The notes below the pieces were generated by a model. The model had not been told where the DNA came from, made no database searches, and saw nothing but the letters and a program-made list of their open reading frames with translations. A program made the position numbers and the translations under genes. A stretch of DNA of 64,000 nt, taken from positions 1 through 64,000 of the forward strand of contig JAKSLL010000009.1 of NCBI GenBank assembly GCA_024401215.1, in the 5' to 3' direction. The stretch comes from Bacteroidaceae bacterium (GTDB lineage Bacteria; Bacteroidota; Bacteroidia; Bacteroidales; Bacteroidaceae). This document shows positions 17,642-27,370 of this stretch, piece by piece (the stretch's first letter is position 1; each line of letters starts with the position of its first letter).

Positions 17642-20600
17642 TTACTTAACAAGAACCTTCTTAACAGAGCCATTTTCTGACTTTATAATGTTCAAACCAC
17701 GGCGAAGAGTATTTGACTTGACGCCATCGAGAGAATAGATGCTGCCCTGAACACTTGCATCGTTAGCAGCATCTGCTATTACTGTCTCTCCATCCTCGAA
17801 CAAGATTGTAAGACTCTTAACTGATGCTGAAGGCTTGTAATATGCCTTGCCAGCAGTAATTGTCTTGCCCTTATAGTTGTAGAAGCCGACCTTGCCGTTT
17901 ACTGCACCAAACACAAGTTCGTTGTCACATAATACATTTTCAAAAGTTCCTGAAAGAACGCTACGGATTGGATCGTCAGAACCATTCTTCATGACAAGTC
18001 TTACTGAAGAGCCTGTGCTACGGATGATAACACCTGTACCTGCAGGTACTGTTCCTGTCACAGCACTCATGATAAGTACATCTTCACTTTCTCCGTTGTT
18101 TGCTACATACACCTCTGCGCCTTCACCGTCAACTACAAATGCATAATCCTTATACAATGAAGTATAATAGTAATCATCCACCTTAGCAAGCTGGATTACC
18201 TCCTCTTCATCATTAGAGTATATGTTGCCATGCTTGTAAACGACCTTGCTCTTTGTTGAGTAAACTGGATACGTATTCGTTGGCAATGTCTGATACCATA
18301 CAGGCTCAGCCAAACCTAAGTTAAGCAAATAAGTAACCTCACCAGAAGCGAACTGATCCTTTGTCTTTGCTGTACTTGTCGTTGTTGTTGAAGTAGTCTG
18401 ATAGTAAGAATTCTCTATCACCACATTTGTCTCTTTGTTGCAAATACCATTCTTCTTTGTTCCTGTTCCTGTCGTCGTCAGTGAACCATAGCTGAAAGAA
18501 CGTGAAATCTTCACATTATCACCCAATGCACATATACCAGCAACTATAGTGTTCTTTACTGTTGCATTAGCGTAGCAGTTTGAAATATCAGTATTCTTAC
18601 CATAAGCAACAAACGCAGCAGACGCACCACCTGTACTGCTAAAGTTAGCGCTTACAATACCAAGGTTTGTAACCAATGCGCTATCTGTAGCTTCAATGAA
18701 AGAAGCATTTGTGCTCTGTGACAACAAACCGCTAATCTTATGACGCTGTCCGTCGAACTCTCCCATAAATGGATCCTCCTTAGTTCCTATAGGAGTCCAT
18801 TCGCGAGATGAGTCAAGAGTGATATCTTTTGTGAGCTTGCCCTTAATCTTATGACCACCTGTGTTCACACGGTTAGCAAACCAGAACAACTGACCGCCAT
18901 TAGTGATTTCATAAACACCATTCTTAGCAGTAATATCCTGATAACGCTCTTCATCACATCTTGAACAGCTACCAAATCCATTAGTGTACTGCCATATATG
19001 TCCTAATGCTGGGATGAATGCCAATTCTGCCTCTTCGATACAATTTGAATTTGTGTAGTAGTTGCCACACTGAGCGCAGAACCAAGCAGCCTCATTTCCG
19101 TTCTCCAAACAAGTTGCATCTTTCTTGCTCACATACTTTGGAGCATGACCGATTGCACTTATTGTAAGCTTATTTATGTCTGCATTCACAGTACAAGCCT
19201 CGTCGGTAAACATCTGGCTACAGTCATTACAGTACCAGTGCTTCAGCAAACCTGTCTCTGTACAAGAAGCGGCCTTTGAACGAGCTACCTTATTAGCGTG
19301 ATGAGTTGCAGCTATGACATATCGAGAGAGGTCGATTTCCACCTTGCAGTCTTCATCAGAGAAACACTTATGACAGTCAGCACACTGCCAATAAGCGTTA
19401 GTTCCCTCCTCTGTACAAGTCGCAGCCTTAGCTTCGTGAGCTTGACCAGCATGCTTCATCTGAGATTTCACAGGAATGATGTTCTCATAAACCACAACGA
19501 AAGGAACATCAAATCCACCGTCAGATTTTGCACCACCAGCATACTCAATATTTACCAAGTATGTACGGGAACCAGGAGTGGTACAAGTAGGTTCTACTCG
19601 TTTATCAATATCCTCTTTACTACCCTGAGTTTGATACATTAATATAGTACGTTTACAATCATTACAATATATTTGAGCATAACCATTTCCATCATTCGTT
19701 GGCCTAAATTTATAATCATAACCAACATGACCATGACCATGTGGCATCACATAACTTGTAGATCTTCTGTCTTTTCTAAAGTCTGTACCAAACTCCCTGC
19801 TACCATGCACTCTATATTTACCTCTTGCCTGAACAGCTATAATACCGTCATCCTTACAAGTAGCCGCTTTGCTTGTTGTAATAGTAAAGAATCCATAGTC
19901 AAGAGAGTCGGTAGTCAACTCCTGGTTGTTGACAACATAAGTTCCACAGTCATTACACTTAAGTGTGAAGTGAACTGTTGGCTTCTGTGCAGTACCGCCA
20001 AACACATAAGATGCCTCGTAGTAGTTGTCATTACCATGAGAAGAGGCATAAGTGCCAGAATACTCCTTAGTAACTATTGCGCTGTCAAGCTTGCTCTCTG
20101 TGTTGATACCTTTTCCATAGTATCCGTATGCTTTATATACAGAGTTACCAATCTTGTTACACTGTGCATCAGCATGACCTGACAAACGGATATAACCATA
20201 ATAGCTGAGTGTATCTGAAGTGAGTTCTATATCCTTAAAGAGAACTGCCTTACAGTCGTTACAAGTAAGAGAGTACTTACATTCAGGCGCGTTACCTGTG
20301 CCTCCCCATTCAAACTTAGGAGTATAAGCATTCTTATATCCGTGACCCACCTTCACAGTTTTTGTAAGATAAAGGTCTTCAGCCTCAGAATAAGTAGCGA
20401 TAGGCTTATCCCACTCAGCTGGCTGGAATGCCACATAATAGTTAAACTCATTTCCACAAGATGCATTGGCATCTGTATATGTGTATGAAGTCTTAGTTGC
20501 GCTATTTTGAATTGATGTAAGCTTTGTCACACTTGTGCTTCCTGATGCCTGACGGAACACAATCCATGAACCATCTGTCTTAGATGTGTTGTCATACTTC

Positions 20601-21664
20601 TCGCTGCTCCATGTGAGAACCATACCTTTCTCGTTCTGGACAATCGCCAAATTCTTCGGACGGATATAACCAGGGAGAGTCACTGGATCATAATCTTTGT
20701 TGTAAGCCACAAGCTGCTCATTAACCACATCACCTGACTGGAACTGATACAAGTTACCATCTGGACCAGAGAAGCGGCGAATACGAGGATATACTACTGC
20801 TGGCTCATAGTTGCTCTTCAAAGAAAGATTTGAAACCACAGACAATGCTTCTGGTTTAGAATCTGTCCAACCATAAATCTTTGACGCAAACTTGATTGAG
20901 TTTTCCCAATATTCTGCATTATTTGCTGTTGATGGCTTTTCGCTATAATCAACAAGACTATAAAGCCAGTAAACCATACGAGAGCTACCTGTGAGGTTTA
21001 CTGTGTTCATCTCAATACCAGAAACTATATGAGAAGCAGAACGGTTTCCATTACGGCGATAAGTACCTGATGTAGATGGGAAGCGGCAGATTGGTGAAGA
21101 CATGATAAGGCTGCATCCCTGCTTTGCTACCTTGCCTTCGTAATTGTGCCACATACCCTCAATCTTGATGTCGTGAGTCTTGCCATCAAATAGTTCCTCC
21201 AAGGCAACATCTACAGTAATACGCGCAGCCTTGTTTGCCTCATCCCATGACGGCTTGTTGAAAGACACGCTTCCAGAATTGAAACCAGTGCTTGTGAATC
21301 TCTTAAACGCAAGCTGCTTGTTACCATAAGATGTACAGATTTCCTGAACCTTGCTAACATCACCATAGCTGTTCTGGAAATTCTCGCTAAGCAATATGTC
21401 AGACAGGTCGCATACAGCCATACCATCGACATAAAGCATTACTGAACCTTGGTCACTAAAATAACATCCCCTTCCAGCTGAATTGAACCATACAAACTGG
21501 AAAGTGACATGAGATTTGTTACCAATAAAAGTAGGCTGAGAGTTACTTACAGAAGTAACCACAGGGTAGCGATAGTCCACGTCTGCAGCTATCGCTTTTG
21601 TTGTCCCAAACACACAGAGAAGTGCAGTCAAGACCAACACAAGATAATTCTTTTTTACTTTCAT
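17642..21664 (-). CDS. Very large cysteine-rich surface protein with GLUG repeats and T9SS-like tail
   Basis: About 1340 residues. Start chosen at ATG 21664 (MKVKKNYLVL), giving a clean signal peptide (LVLVLTALLCVFGTTKAIAA); an earlier in-frame ATG at 21712 adds a basic leader. The region from about residue 460 to 960 is an array of at least six units each containing ATCxxxG and a CxxC pair; clear examples are KAATCTEEG...WQCADC, KAASCTETG...WYCNDC and KDATCLENG...WFCAQC. This repeat type occurs in surface proteins of several gut phyla. GLUG-like strands follow (FVAYGKNTDISNCY). The C-terminus (SIYSLDG...GLNIIK...KKVLVK) resembles T9SS type A sorting signals. Function is probably adhesion; unproven. 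Confidence 0.75.
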   Translation of the reverse strand: MKVKKNYLVLVLTALLCVFGTTKAIAADVDYRYPVVTSVSNSQPTFIGNKSHVTFQFVWFNSAGRGCYFSDQGSVMLYVDGMAVCDLSDILLSENFQNSYGDVSKVQEICTSYGNKQLAFKRFTSTGFNSGSVSFNKPSWDEANKAARITVDVALEELFDGKTHDIKIEGMWHNYEGKVAKQGCSLIMSSPICRFPSTSGTYRRNGNRSASHIVSGIEMNTVNLTGSSRMVYWLYSLVDYSEKPSTANNAEYWENSIKFASKIYGWTDSKPEALSVVSNLSLKSNYEPAVVYPRIRRFSGPDGNLYQFQSGDVVNEQLVAYNKDYDPVTLPGYIRPKNLAIVQNEKGMVLTWSSEKYDNTSKTDGSWIVFRQASGSTSVTKLTSIQNSATKTSYTYTDANASCGNEFNYYVAFQPAEWDKPIATYSEAEDLYLTKTVKVGHGYKNAYTPKFEWGGTGNAPECKYSLTCNDCKAVLFKDIELTSDTLSYYGYIRLSGHADAQCNKIGNSVYKAYGYYGKGINTESKLDSAIVTKEYSGTYASSHGNDNYYEASYVFGGTAQKPTVHFTLKCNDCGTYVVNNQELTTDSLDYGFFTITTSKAATCKDDGIIAVQARGKYRVHGSREFGTDFRKDRRSTSYVMPHGHGHVGYDYKFRPTNDGNGYAQIYCNDCKRTILMYQTQGSKEDIDKRVEPTCTTPGSRTYLVNIEYAGGAKSDGGFDVPFVVVYENIIPVKSQMKHAGQAHEAKAATCTEEGTNAYWQCADCHKCFSDEDCKVEIDLSRYVIAATHHANKVARSKAASCTETGLLKHWYCNDCSQMFTDEACTVNADINKLTISAIGHAPKYVSKKDATCLENGNEAAWFCAQCGNYYTNSNCIEEAELAFIPALGHIWQYTNGFGSCSRCDEERYQDITAKNGVYEITNGGQLFWFANRVNTGGHKIKGKLTKDITLDSSREWTPIGTKEDPFMGEFDGQRHKISGLLSQSTNASFIEATDSALVTNLGIVSANFSSTGGASAAFVAYGKNTDISNCYANATVKNTIVAGICALGDNVKISRSFSYGSLTTTGTGTKKNGICNKETNVVIENSYYQTTSTTTTSTAKTKDQFASGEVTYLLNLGLAEPVWYQTLPTNTYPVYSTKSKVVYKHGNIYSNDEEEVIQLAKVDDYYYTSLYKDYAFVVDGEGAEVYVANNGESEDVLIMSAVTGTVPAGTGVIIRSTGSSVRLVMKNGSDDPIRSVLSGTFENVLCDNELVFGAVNGKVGFYNYKGKTITAGKAYYKPSASVKSLTILFEDGETVIADAANDASVQGSIYSLDGVKSNTLRRGLNIIKSENGSVKKVLVK

Positions 21665-21858
21665 TTCAAAATAGTTTCTTATTCTTGTTAACCTGATTAT
21701 TTTCCATCGCATAAGAGACTACATTAAAATAAGTTTCCTTCTAACAACAACATGCCCCTACTTCACAGTAGGCGCTAACACTCAACTCAAACAAATTCTT
21801 AATATAATCTCTTTTATATAAATCATCAAAAAGCGCTCATCATAACAAAAAATCGCCA

Positions 21859-21866
21859 CAAAGTTA
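21859..21866 (-). promoter_or_regulatory. Probable -7 promoter element for the 21664-16230 pair
   Basis: Minus-strand TAACTTTG matches TAnnTTTG. The -33 region is T-rich but has no exact TTTG. The 5' leader would be about 190 bases. Confidence 0.45.
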
Positions 21867-22022
21867 GTACATTTCTTTAAAATAAAAACATGAAAAACAG
21901 CACATTTATCATTTCCTACACATTTTAATGCCCATTTTAAACAAAAATGCATTAAAAGTGAACTTTTGAAACACAAAATGCACTTGGATAAGATTCAAGA
22001 ATCAAGAGCTTAAAAATAAAAA

Positions 22023-22064
22023 TTAAGATTCAGCAATAGGCCTAAACTCATTGCTAAATCTTAA
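22023..22064 (-). repeat. Palindromic repeat at the end of the efflux operon
   Basis: TTAAGATTCAGCAAT and ATTGCTAAATCTTAA are complementary over 14 of 15 positions around a 12-base loop. The same core, TTAAGATTTAGCA with TTGCTAAATCTTAA, recurs at 41765-41868 behind gldN. In both places it sits directly after the last gene of a minus-strand operon, so it may terminate or stabilise the transcript. Confidence 0.6.
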
Positions 22065-22088
22065 CTCTCAATTTCTATTTCTTAATTC

Positions 22089-23408
22089 TCAAAACAGTTT
22101 CTCTCCACGATAGAAGTCAAGGATTTTTTGTCTGAACACAAATGTATAGCGCGCCTGAATGGCATTCGCTTCAGCTTTCATACACGAAGTCTTTGACTCC
22201 TGATACTCAGTTGCTGTCGCCTTGCCATTCTCATACTTCTTCTCCATAAGCTGGAATGACACCTTGCTTGATGTGAAGGCGGCATCCGAACTGACACATT
22301 GCTTCTGAGCAGCAAGGGCATTGTAGTAAGCCTGCTGAATCTCCTTATACAAAGTCTTCTTCGCATCTTCAAGCTGCAGCTGCTGTGTGTGGAGCTGCAC
22401 CTTGGCTGTACGCACTGAGTTACGGGCTGAAAAGCGGTCAAAAATCGGGATTGAAAGCGACAAACCCAAATACTGGTTGAAGTTGTCGCGCATCTGCTTG
22501 CTGAATGTCTCCGCAGAAAATCCACTTGTCTTATAATATGACGAGCCCATACCCGCAGAGAAGTACACAGAAGGAAGATGTCCTGCCTTAGCCACATTGA
22601 CAGCCTTCTCTGCGCTCTCCACTCTGAGTTTCTCGGCTTCTATCTGCGGCTTCATCCCCATAGCCTCAGCATACACATTGTCGGGGGAAGCAAGAAGCAC
22701 TGCCGACGCATCGCCTGCCTCTGGCCGCACTATATCAAAACCATCAGGCGATGGCAGTTCAAGCAGCTGAGAAAGGTCAAGGAGAGCAAGCATTGCGCTG
22801 TTCTGCTGCTGTGTCAGAGCCAATTCGTCAGCAGCCACTGTTGCACGAATCTCTGCCAGTTCGCTTTCGGCTGCTTTACCGTTTTTCAGCATCAGCTCCA
22901 CACGATGCTGCTGAGCTTCAGCGAGTGCTTTCTGACGCTTGCACACTTCGACAAGATCGCTTTGATAAACAGCTTCAAGATATGCCGACACCACTTGAAT
23001 GCAGACACTCTCCCTAGCCCTGCTGAGGTCAGCAACCGCAGCCTGCAGATTGAGCTTGTTCATCTTTATCTGATTAGTCAGCTGGCCGCCTGTATAGACA
23101 GGCACATTTGTTGACACATCAAAGCTTGTGCTCTGAGTGTTTCTGTTTGCGTATGTATTCTGAGCTGTCAATCCACGTCCAAAACTCACGCTTTCGCTTG
23201 CCGATGCCGAAAGACTTGGCAGACGGTTGTTCTGTGCACTATTGAGGCTTATCTTTTGCAGTTCAACATTATTTTCCTGCTGTTTAAGAGATATATTATG
23301 ATCGAGGGCGTATGTTATGCACTTCTGCAAATCCCACTGCTGAGCAAAGGCAGAGGAAAAGCCCGTTGACATAAGTATGAAGAATGAAAAAAAGAATTGA
23401 TGTTTCAT
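22089..23408 (-). CDS. TolC-family outer-membrane efflux protein
   Basis: 439 residues with a signal peptide (FFSFFILMSTGFSSAFAQQ). The body is two repeats of long helices and short strands typical of OEP/TolC channels: KCITYALDHNISLKQQENNVELQKI at the start of repeat one and LSIPIFDRFSARNSVRTAKVQL in repeat two, then QQAYYNALAAQKQ. The length fits the family. It is the last gene of a five-gene run (ATPase, two permeases, adaptor, channel), 15 bases after the adaptor gene, and so forms the outer-membrane part of a tripartite pump or exporter. Confidence 0.93.
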   Translation of the reverse strand: MKHQFFFSFFILMSTGFSSAFAQQWDLQKCITYALDHNISLKQQENNVELQKISLNSAQNNRLPSLSASASESVSFGRGLTAQNTYANRNTQSTSFDVSTNVPVYTGGQLTNQIKMNKLNLQAAVADLSRARESVCIQVVSAYLEAVYQSDLVEVCKRQKALAEAQQHRVELMLKNGKAAESELAEIRATVAADELALTQQQNSAMLALLDLSQLLELPSPDGFDIVRPEAGDASAVLLASPDNVYAEAMGMKPQIEAEKLRVESAEKAVNVAKAGHLPSVYFSAGMGSSYYKTSGFSAETFSKQMRDNFNQYLGLSLSIPIFDRFSARNSVRTAKVQLHTQQLQLEDAKKTLYKEIQQAYYNALAAQKQCVSSDAAFTSSKVSFQLMEKKYENGKATATEYQESKTSCMKAEANAIQARYTFVFRQKILDFYRGEKLF

Positions 23409-23423
23409 CTCTAATTGTATTTA

Positions 23424-24536
23424 TTATTTCTTCACTTCGTCATCAATCTTCAAGATGCCACGCACCTTCTGACCGACTTTCAATCCACTATTTATCTCTA
23501 TATTGATGCCATCGCTGAGCCCTGTCTTCACCTGAGTCTTCTTGAATGACTGCTTTGGCACAGTATCTGTAAGCACATAAACGAATGTGCTGTCGCCGTT
23601 GAACTCGATGGCAGACTCAGGCACGCAGACAGCCTTTTCTGCTTTCTCCAGCACAATCTGCGCATTCGCTCCATAGCCAGAGCGCAGCTTCTTCCCTTCA
23701 GGCACCACAATCGCTGCCTTGATTTCAAATTGGTTTGCGCCGTTTGTCTCCACACCTTTAGGCGAGATGTATTCGAGCGATGCGTCAAGTTTCAAGTCTT
23801 GCACCGCACCAACAGTGATAACAACAGGCATACCCTCCACAATGCGACCCACCTCCGTCTCATCAATATTGCCACGGAAGATGAGCTTGCTCATATCTGC
23901 CACAGTAGCTATTGTCGTACCGTCATTGAAGGAGTTGCTCAAGATTACTGAGTTACCAATTTTCACAGGGATGTCGAGGATGAGTCCGTCGATTGTTGAA
24001 CGGATGAGAGTGGTGCTCATCTGAGCATTACTGAGCGAGATGCCTTCACGCACAATGTTAAGGGCATCTTTAGCGTTTACCATCTCTGCCTCTGCATTTT
24101 TCAAAGCCATCTCAGCCTTTTCGTAATCTTCCGCACTCACAACTTTCTCGTTATAGAGGTTTTTCATACGGGCAAAGTCCGTCTTAGCCTGCTTGAGGGT
24201 TATCTCTGCAAGCTTCACTCTGTTTTCCGAACTGCTGAGATTCGACATGTCAGGTATGACTTTCACCTTTGCTATCACCTCGTCTTTCTTCACCATCTGT
24301 CCAGCCTCCTTGTAGAGTTCTGTGATGATACCTGAAATCTGAGGTTTGATGTTCACCTCATCACGCGGTTCTATCTTGCCCGTCACAATAGTTGTCTTCT
24401 CAAGGTTCTTCACCTCCACTAAGTTTATCTCATACACATCCTCCTTTGGCTGTGACTTCTGATAGAGGAACACAAATGTTCCGATAAAGACGAGGGCAAT
24501 AAGCACAATGCCCACCCATTTCATGATTTTCTTCAT
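23424..24536 (-). CDS. HlyD/MacA-family periplasmic adaptor
   Basis: 370 residues. An N-terminal membrane anchor (WVGIVLIALVFIGTFVFLY) is followed by the barrel-sandwich hybrid/lipoyl half (VTGKIEPRDEVNIKPQISG), a helical hairpin of about 80 residues (SENRVKLAEITLKQAKTDFA ... SAEDYEKAEMALKNAEAEM), the second lipoyl half (TTLIRSTIDGLILDIPVKIG) and beta-barrel and membrane-proximal parts (FRGNIDETEVGRIVEGMPV). This is the classic membrane-fusion-protein order. It links the MacB-type permeases to the TolC channel next door. Confidence 0.93.
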   Translation of the reverse strand: MKKIMKWVGIVLIALVFIGTFVFLYQKSQPKEDVYEINLVEVKNLEKTTIVTGKIEPRDEVNIKPQISGIITELYKEAGQMVKKDEVIAKVKVIPDMSNLSSSENRVKLAEITLKQAKTDFARMKNLYNEKVVSAEDYEKAEMALKNAEAEMVNAKDALNIVREGISLSNAQMSTTLIRSTIDGLILDIPVKIGNSVILSNSFNDGTTIATVADMSKLIFRGNIDETEVGRIVEGMPVVITVGAVQDLKLDASLEYISPKGVETNGANQFEIKAAIVVPEGKKLRSGYGANAQIVLEKAEKAVCVPESAIEFNGDSTFVYVLTDTVPKQSFKKTQVKTGLSDGINIEINSGLKVGQKVRGILKIDDEVKK

Positions 24537-24603
24537 ATTGTAATTTTCTTTTTTCCTTTATATTAAAAATGTGTAACCTGCATTATTCATAGATTCAAGC
24601 TTA

Positions 24604-25905
24604 TCACTCTTCTCTCATTGCATCCACAGGCTTAATGCTCATTGCCCTTATTGCTGGGGCGAGACCGGCAAGCACGCCAAGCAGCGACAGCATAAGCACA
24701 GCACCTACAGCAACAAAAAATGATATCTGGAACTGTGCGCCTGGGCTATCCTCCTGCATGGCAGTCTCAAGCACCTGCAGCACAACGACGGCAAACACAA
24801 TGCCGCTCATTCCTGCAACTAACGTCAGCACTATCGTCTCACTCATTATCATCCTCAGAATATCGTTTGTTGTTGCACCTATAGCACGTCGGATGCCAAT
24901 CTCCGTCGTACGTTCTTTCACGGTGACAATCATTATATTGCTCACACCTATGGAACTTGCAAGAAGAGTGCCCAAGCCTATCATCCACACAAGGATGCTC
25001 ACGCCCGTGAAGAGGTTGTCAACCATACTGAATACCGCCTCAGTATTCACTTTCATCACCGCCTGAGTGTCGTCAGGGTGTATGAAATGAGTGCGTTTTA
25101 GCAGAGCCTCCACCTTATACTGCACATCCGACATCTTAAACTGAGGCTTTGCCGTAAGGCTCAGGAAATCCACCTTGTTTCCTCTGTTGTAAGTCTGCTG
25201 CATTGTTGCGTAAGGAAGACGCACGGTCGTTGAAGCTCTGCCGCCGATGCTTACACCGCCTTCGCTTCGACCGCTCACACCAACAATGCAATAATAGACG
25301 CTGTCCACACGGATATATCTGCCACACGGATTTTCTTCCTTACTCAATTTGGGGAACAGCTCCTCCACAATACGACTTCCAACCACACACACCTTTCGCC
25401 TCTGCGCATTGTCCACATCATTAAGAGCGCGTCCGAATTTTATTTTTGGGTCTTCCACTTCCGCGAAGTCCGTCCTCTCGCCTCTCACAGACACACTCAT
25501 CGAGTGATTGTCGGCAGAGGCAATGCTTCCCCAATTACTTATTGCAGGGGTACACACATCAATCTCCGGCACACACGACTTCACCCTCTGCACATCCATC
25601 AGGTCGATGTTCCACCTTCTGCCAGTCTTGAAACCCTTATACGCCATACTTGTCTGACTCGAAATCATAAAACCCGAATTGCTGGCAAATCCTGCAAAAT
25701 TCTTGGCGAGCATGCTCTCCAATCCTTTTCCTCCTCCCATCAGGGCGACAAGCATGAAGATGCCCCAGAAGATGCCGAAAGCCGTGAGGAATGTGCGTGA
25801 CTTATTGCGTGAGAGAGAGTCCATGACCTCCTCCCACTGGTCGCTGTCAAACACCAGCAGCACCCATCTTGGCATACGTAATTTCCCTTTCGCTTCTGAT
25901 GACAT
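24604..25905 (-). CDS. MacB-type ABC transporter permease
   Basis: About 433 residues. I use ATG 25905 (MSSEAKGK); the frame also has a TTG 21 bases earlier. Topology is that of the FtsX/MacB family: one N-terminal helix (FLTAFGIFWGIFMLVALMGG), a periplasmic MacB core of about 220 residues, and three C-terminal helices with the conserved block SIGVSNIMIVTVKERTTEIG and IRRAIGAT. It contains no ATPase domain, so energy comes from the separate ATPase at 27371. The two permeases probably form a heterodimer. Export substrate is unknown; drugs, peptides or lipoproteins are typical of the family. Confidence 0.9.
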   Translation of the reverse strand: MSSEAKGKLRMPRWVLLVFDSDQWEEVMDSLSRNKSRTFLTAFGIFWGIFMLVALMGGGKGLESMLAKNFAGFASNSGFMISSQTSMAYKGFKTGRRWNIDLMDVQRVKSCVPEIDVCTPAISNWGSIASADNHSMSVSVRGERTDFAEVEDPKIKFGRALNDVDNAQRRKVCVVGSRIVEELFPKLSKEENPCGRYIRVDSVYYCIVGVSGRSEGGVSIGGRASTTVRLPYATMQQTYNRGNKVDFLSLTAKPQFKMSDVQYKVEALLKRTHFIHPDDTQAVMKVNTEAVFSMVDNLFTGVSILVWMIGLGTLLASSIGVSNIMIVTVKERTTEIGIRRAIGATTNDILRMIMSETIVLTLVAGMSGIVFAVVVLQVLETAMQEDSPGAQFQISFFVAVGAVLMLSLLGVLAGLAPAIRAMSIKPVDAMREE

Positions 25906-25977
25906 GTTTTTTATTTCCTTTTCCAATGTTTATTTATTCAACTTTCTCTAGTTTGCAAGTTGCTCTGTTGGGTGAGT

Positions 25978-26023
25978 TAAGTAATGGTAAAAAACTTCCT
26001 AAAGATATTATTTCACCATTACT
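25978..26023 (+). repeat. Short repeat with inverted ends between two permease genes
   Basis: AGTAATGGT at 25980-25988 is inverted as ACCATTACT at 26015-26023. The first 30 bases (TAAGTAATGGTAAAAAACTT, then CCTAAAG) also resemble 56993-57024 after the esterase gene. The 157-base gap it occupies is unusually long for this operon. Confidence 0.4.
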
Positions 26024-26062
26024 AAAGTGGAGCGAAACTTGTATTTATTTTTTTGAGATTAT

Positions 26063-27322
26063 TCAGTTTGCTCTCAAAGCATCTATAGGCTTTATCTTCA
26101 CCGCCTTTCTCGCCGGAAAGAAACCTGCCAACGCCCCAGCCAAGATTATGACTATGGTGGCATTTATGCACACAGACAAATCCACAGTCGGGTCAATAAA
26201 ATACTTAGCCTGGAACACGCCAACATCCATCGTCTGGTTTCCCACAGCCTTGTCCATCCACTCACAGAAGAAAATGCCAAGCAGCATGCCGACATATCCA
26301 AACACCGTAGTGATGGCTATACTCTCAAGCACCACCATTCGTATTATGCTCCACGGACGAGCGCCTATGGCTCGGCGTATTCCAAACTCACGCGTGCGCT
26401 CCTTTACCGATATGAGCATGATGTTGCTTACACCCACGATGCCGCTAACCAATGTCAGGAGCCCCAGCACCCAGAACGACGTGTGCAGTATGTTCATCGC
26501 ATTCTGAGTCTTGATATTGTCACTTGCCTGATTCCATATCCATAGGGCATCCTCGTCTTCGGGAGAGAAAGAGTGAATCTGACTGCTCGCCCTCACATAG
26601 TCTTTCTCAAAAGCATCCATATCCTCCTCAGCCTTGATATTTTTTATTTTCATCGTAAGTTCATCAATGAACTTGCCTCTATTATATATGGTACTTATCG
26701 TAGTGTAGGGGGCGTAGAAGATTGTGCTGTTCGACATCTCATCGCTTTTATACACACCTACCACGGTGTACGATATGCCGCTAATATTCACAACCTGACC
26801 AACAGGATTCTCTTTCTTCTTGAAAAGCGACTCCGCACTTTTGCTGCCAATAGCAACTACCTTACGCCTCTGCTGTATGTCAATGTCATTCACAAACCTT
26901 CCCTCAAGCATCTTCAACGCTTCGGTGTCAAAATACACAGGATAGACACCATATACCGTCATTCCACTTATATAATTGCCAGCAAACGAAGAAGTGAGTC
27001 CGCCCTTCGTAAGCAAAGGGGCTACAGAAGCAACTGTTGACGTGAAGTTTCTGTTCACCATATCGACATCACGCTCATCAAGATTTATCTGCCTACCCTC
27101 TTTTATGCCCTCGTAAGGCATTGTCGTCCTTCCGCCATACACATGCACAGCATCAAAAGCCATCCCTCCCATATTGTACTCAAACGAGTGGATAAGGCCA
27201 TTGCCTGCACCTTGCAGCACAATCATAAGGAACAGACCGCTTGCAACAGCAAAACCTGTTGCTATCGTTCTGAGTTTATTGCGCATTATAGCAGAATATA
27301 TTTCCTGGAAAGAATCAAACAC
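26063..27322 (-). CDS. MacB-type ABC transporter permease
   Basis: 419 residues starting with GTG 27322; the N-terminus FDSFQEIYSAIMRNKLRT is the usual one for this subgroup. The protein has one N-terminal helix, a periplasmic MacB core and three C-terminal helices, with GVSNIMLISVKERTREFGIR and RAIGARPWSI as the conserved cytoplasmic block. It is related to, but clearly different from, the permease at 24604-25905. Its gene lies 48 bases after the ATPase gene. Confidence 0.9.
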   Translation of the reverse strand: MFDSFQEIYSAIMRNKLRTIATGFAVASGLFLMIVLQGAGNGLIHSFEYNMGGMAFDAVHVYGGRTTMPYEGIKEGRQINLDERDVDMVNRNFTSTVASVAPLLTKGGLTSSFAGNYISGMTVYGVYPVYFDTEALKMLEGRFVNDIDIQQRRKVVAIGSKSAESLFKKKENPVGQVVNISGISYTVVGVYKSDEMSNSTIFYAPYTTISTIYNRGKFIDELTMKIKNIKAEEDMDAFEKDYVRASSQIHSFSPEDEDALWIWNQASDNIKTQNAMNILHTSFWVLGLLTLVSGIVGVSNIMLISVKERTREFGIRRAIGARPWSIIRMVVLESIAITTVFGYVGMLLGIFFCEWMDKAVGNQTMDVGVFQAKYFIDPTVDLSVCINATIVIILAGALAGFFPARKAVKIKPIDALRAN

Positions 27323-27370
27323 TTGTATAAAATGATATAATCAATAATTCAACTTTAGCAGTTTACAGCT

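Larger units (their letters stand above)
21665..22088. other. Intergenic region between the surface-protein and TolC genes
   Basis: AT-rich, no credible gene. It holds a -7 element for the minus-strand surface-protein gene (21859-21866) and a palindromic repeat next to the end of the TolC gene (22023-22064). Confidence 0.6.

Noticed and set aside
25869-26507. 212-codon open frame antisense to a permease
   Set aside because: Hydrophobic only because it mirrors transmembrane codons of the true gene.
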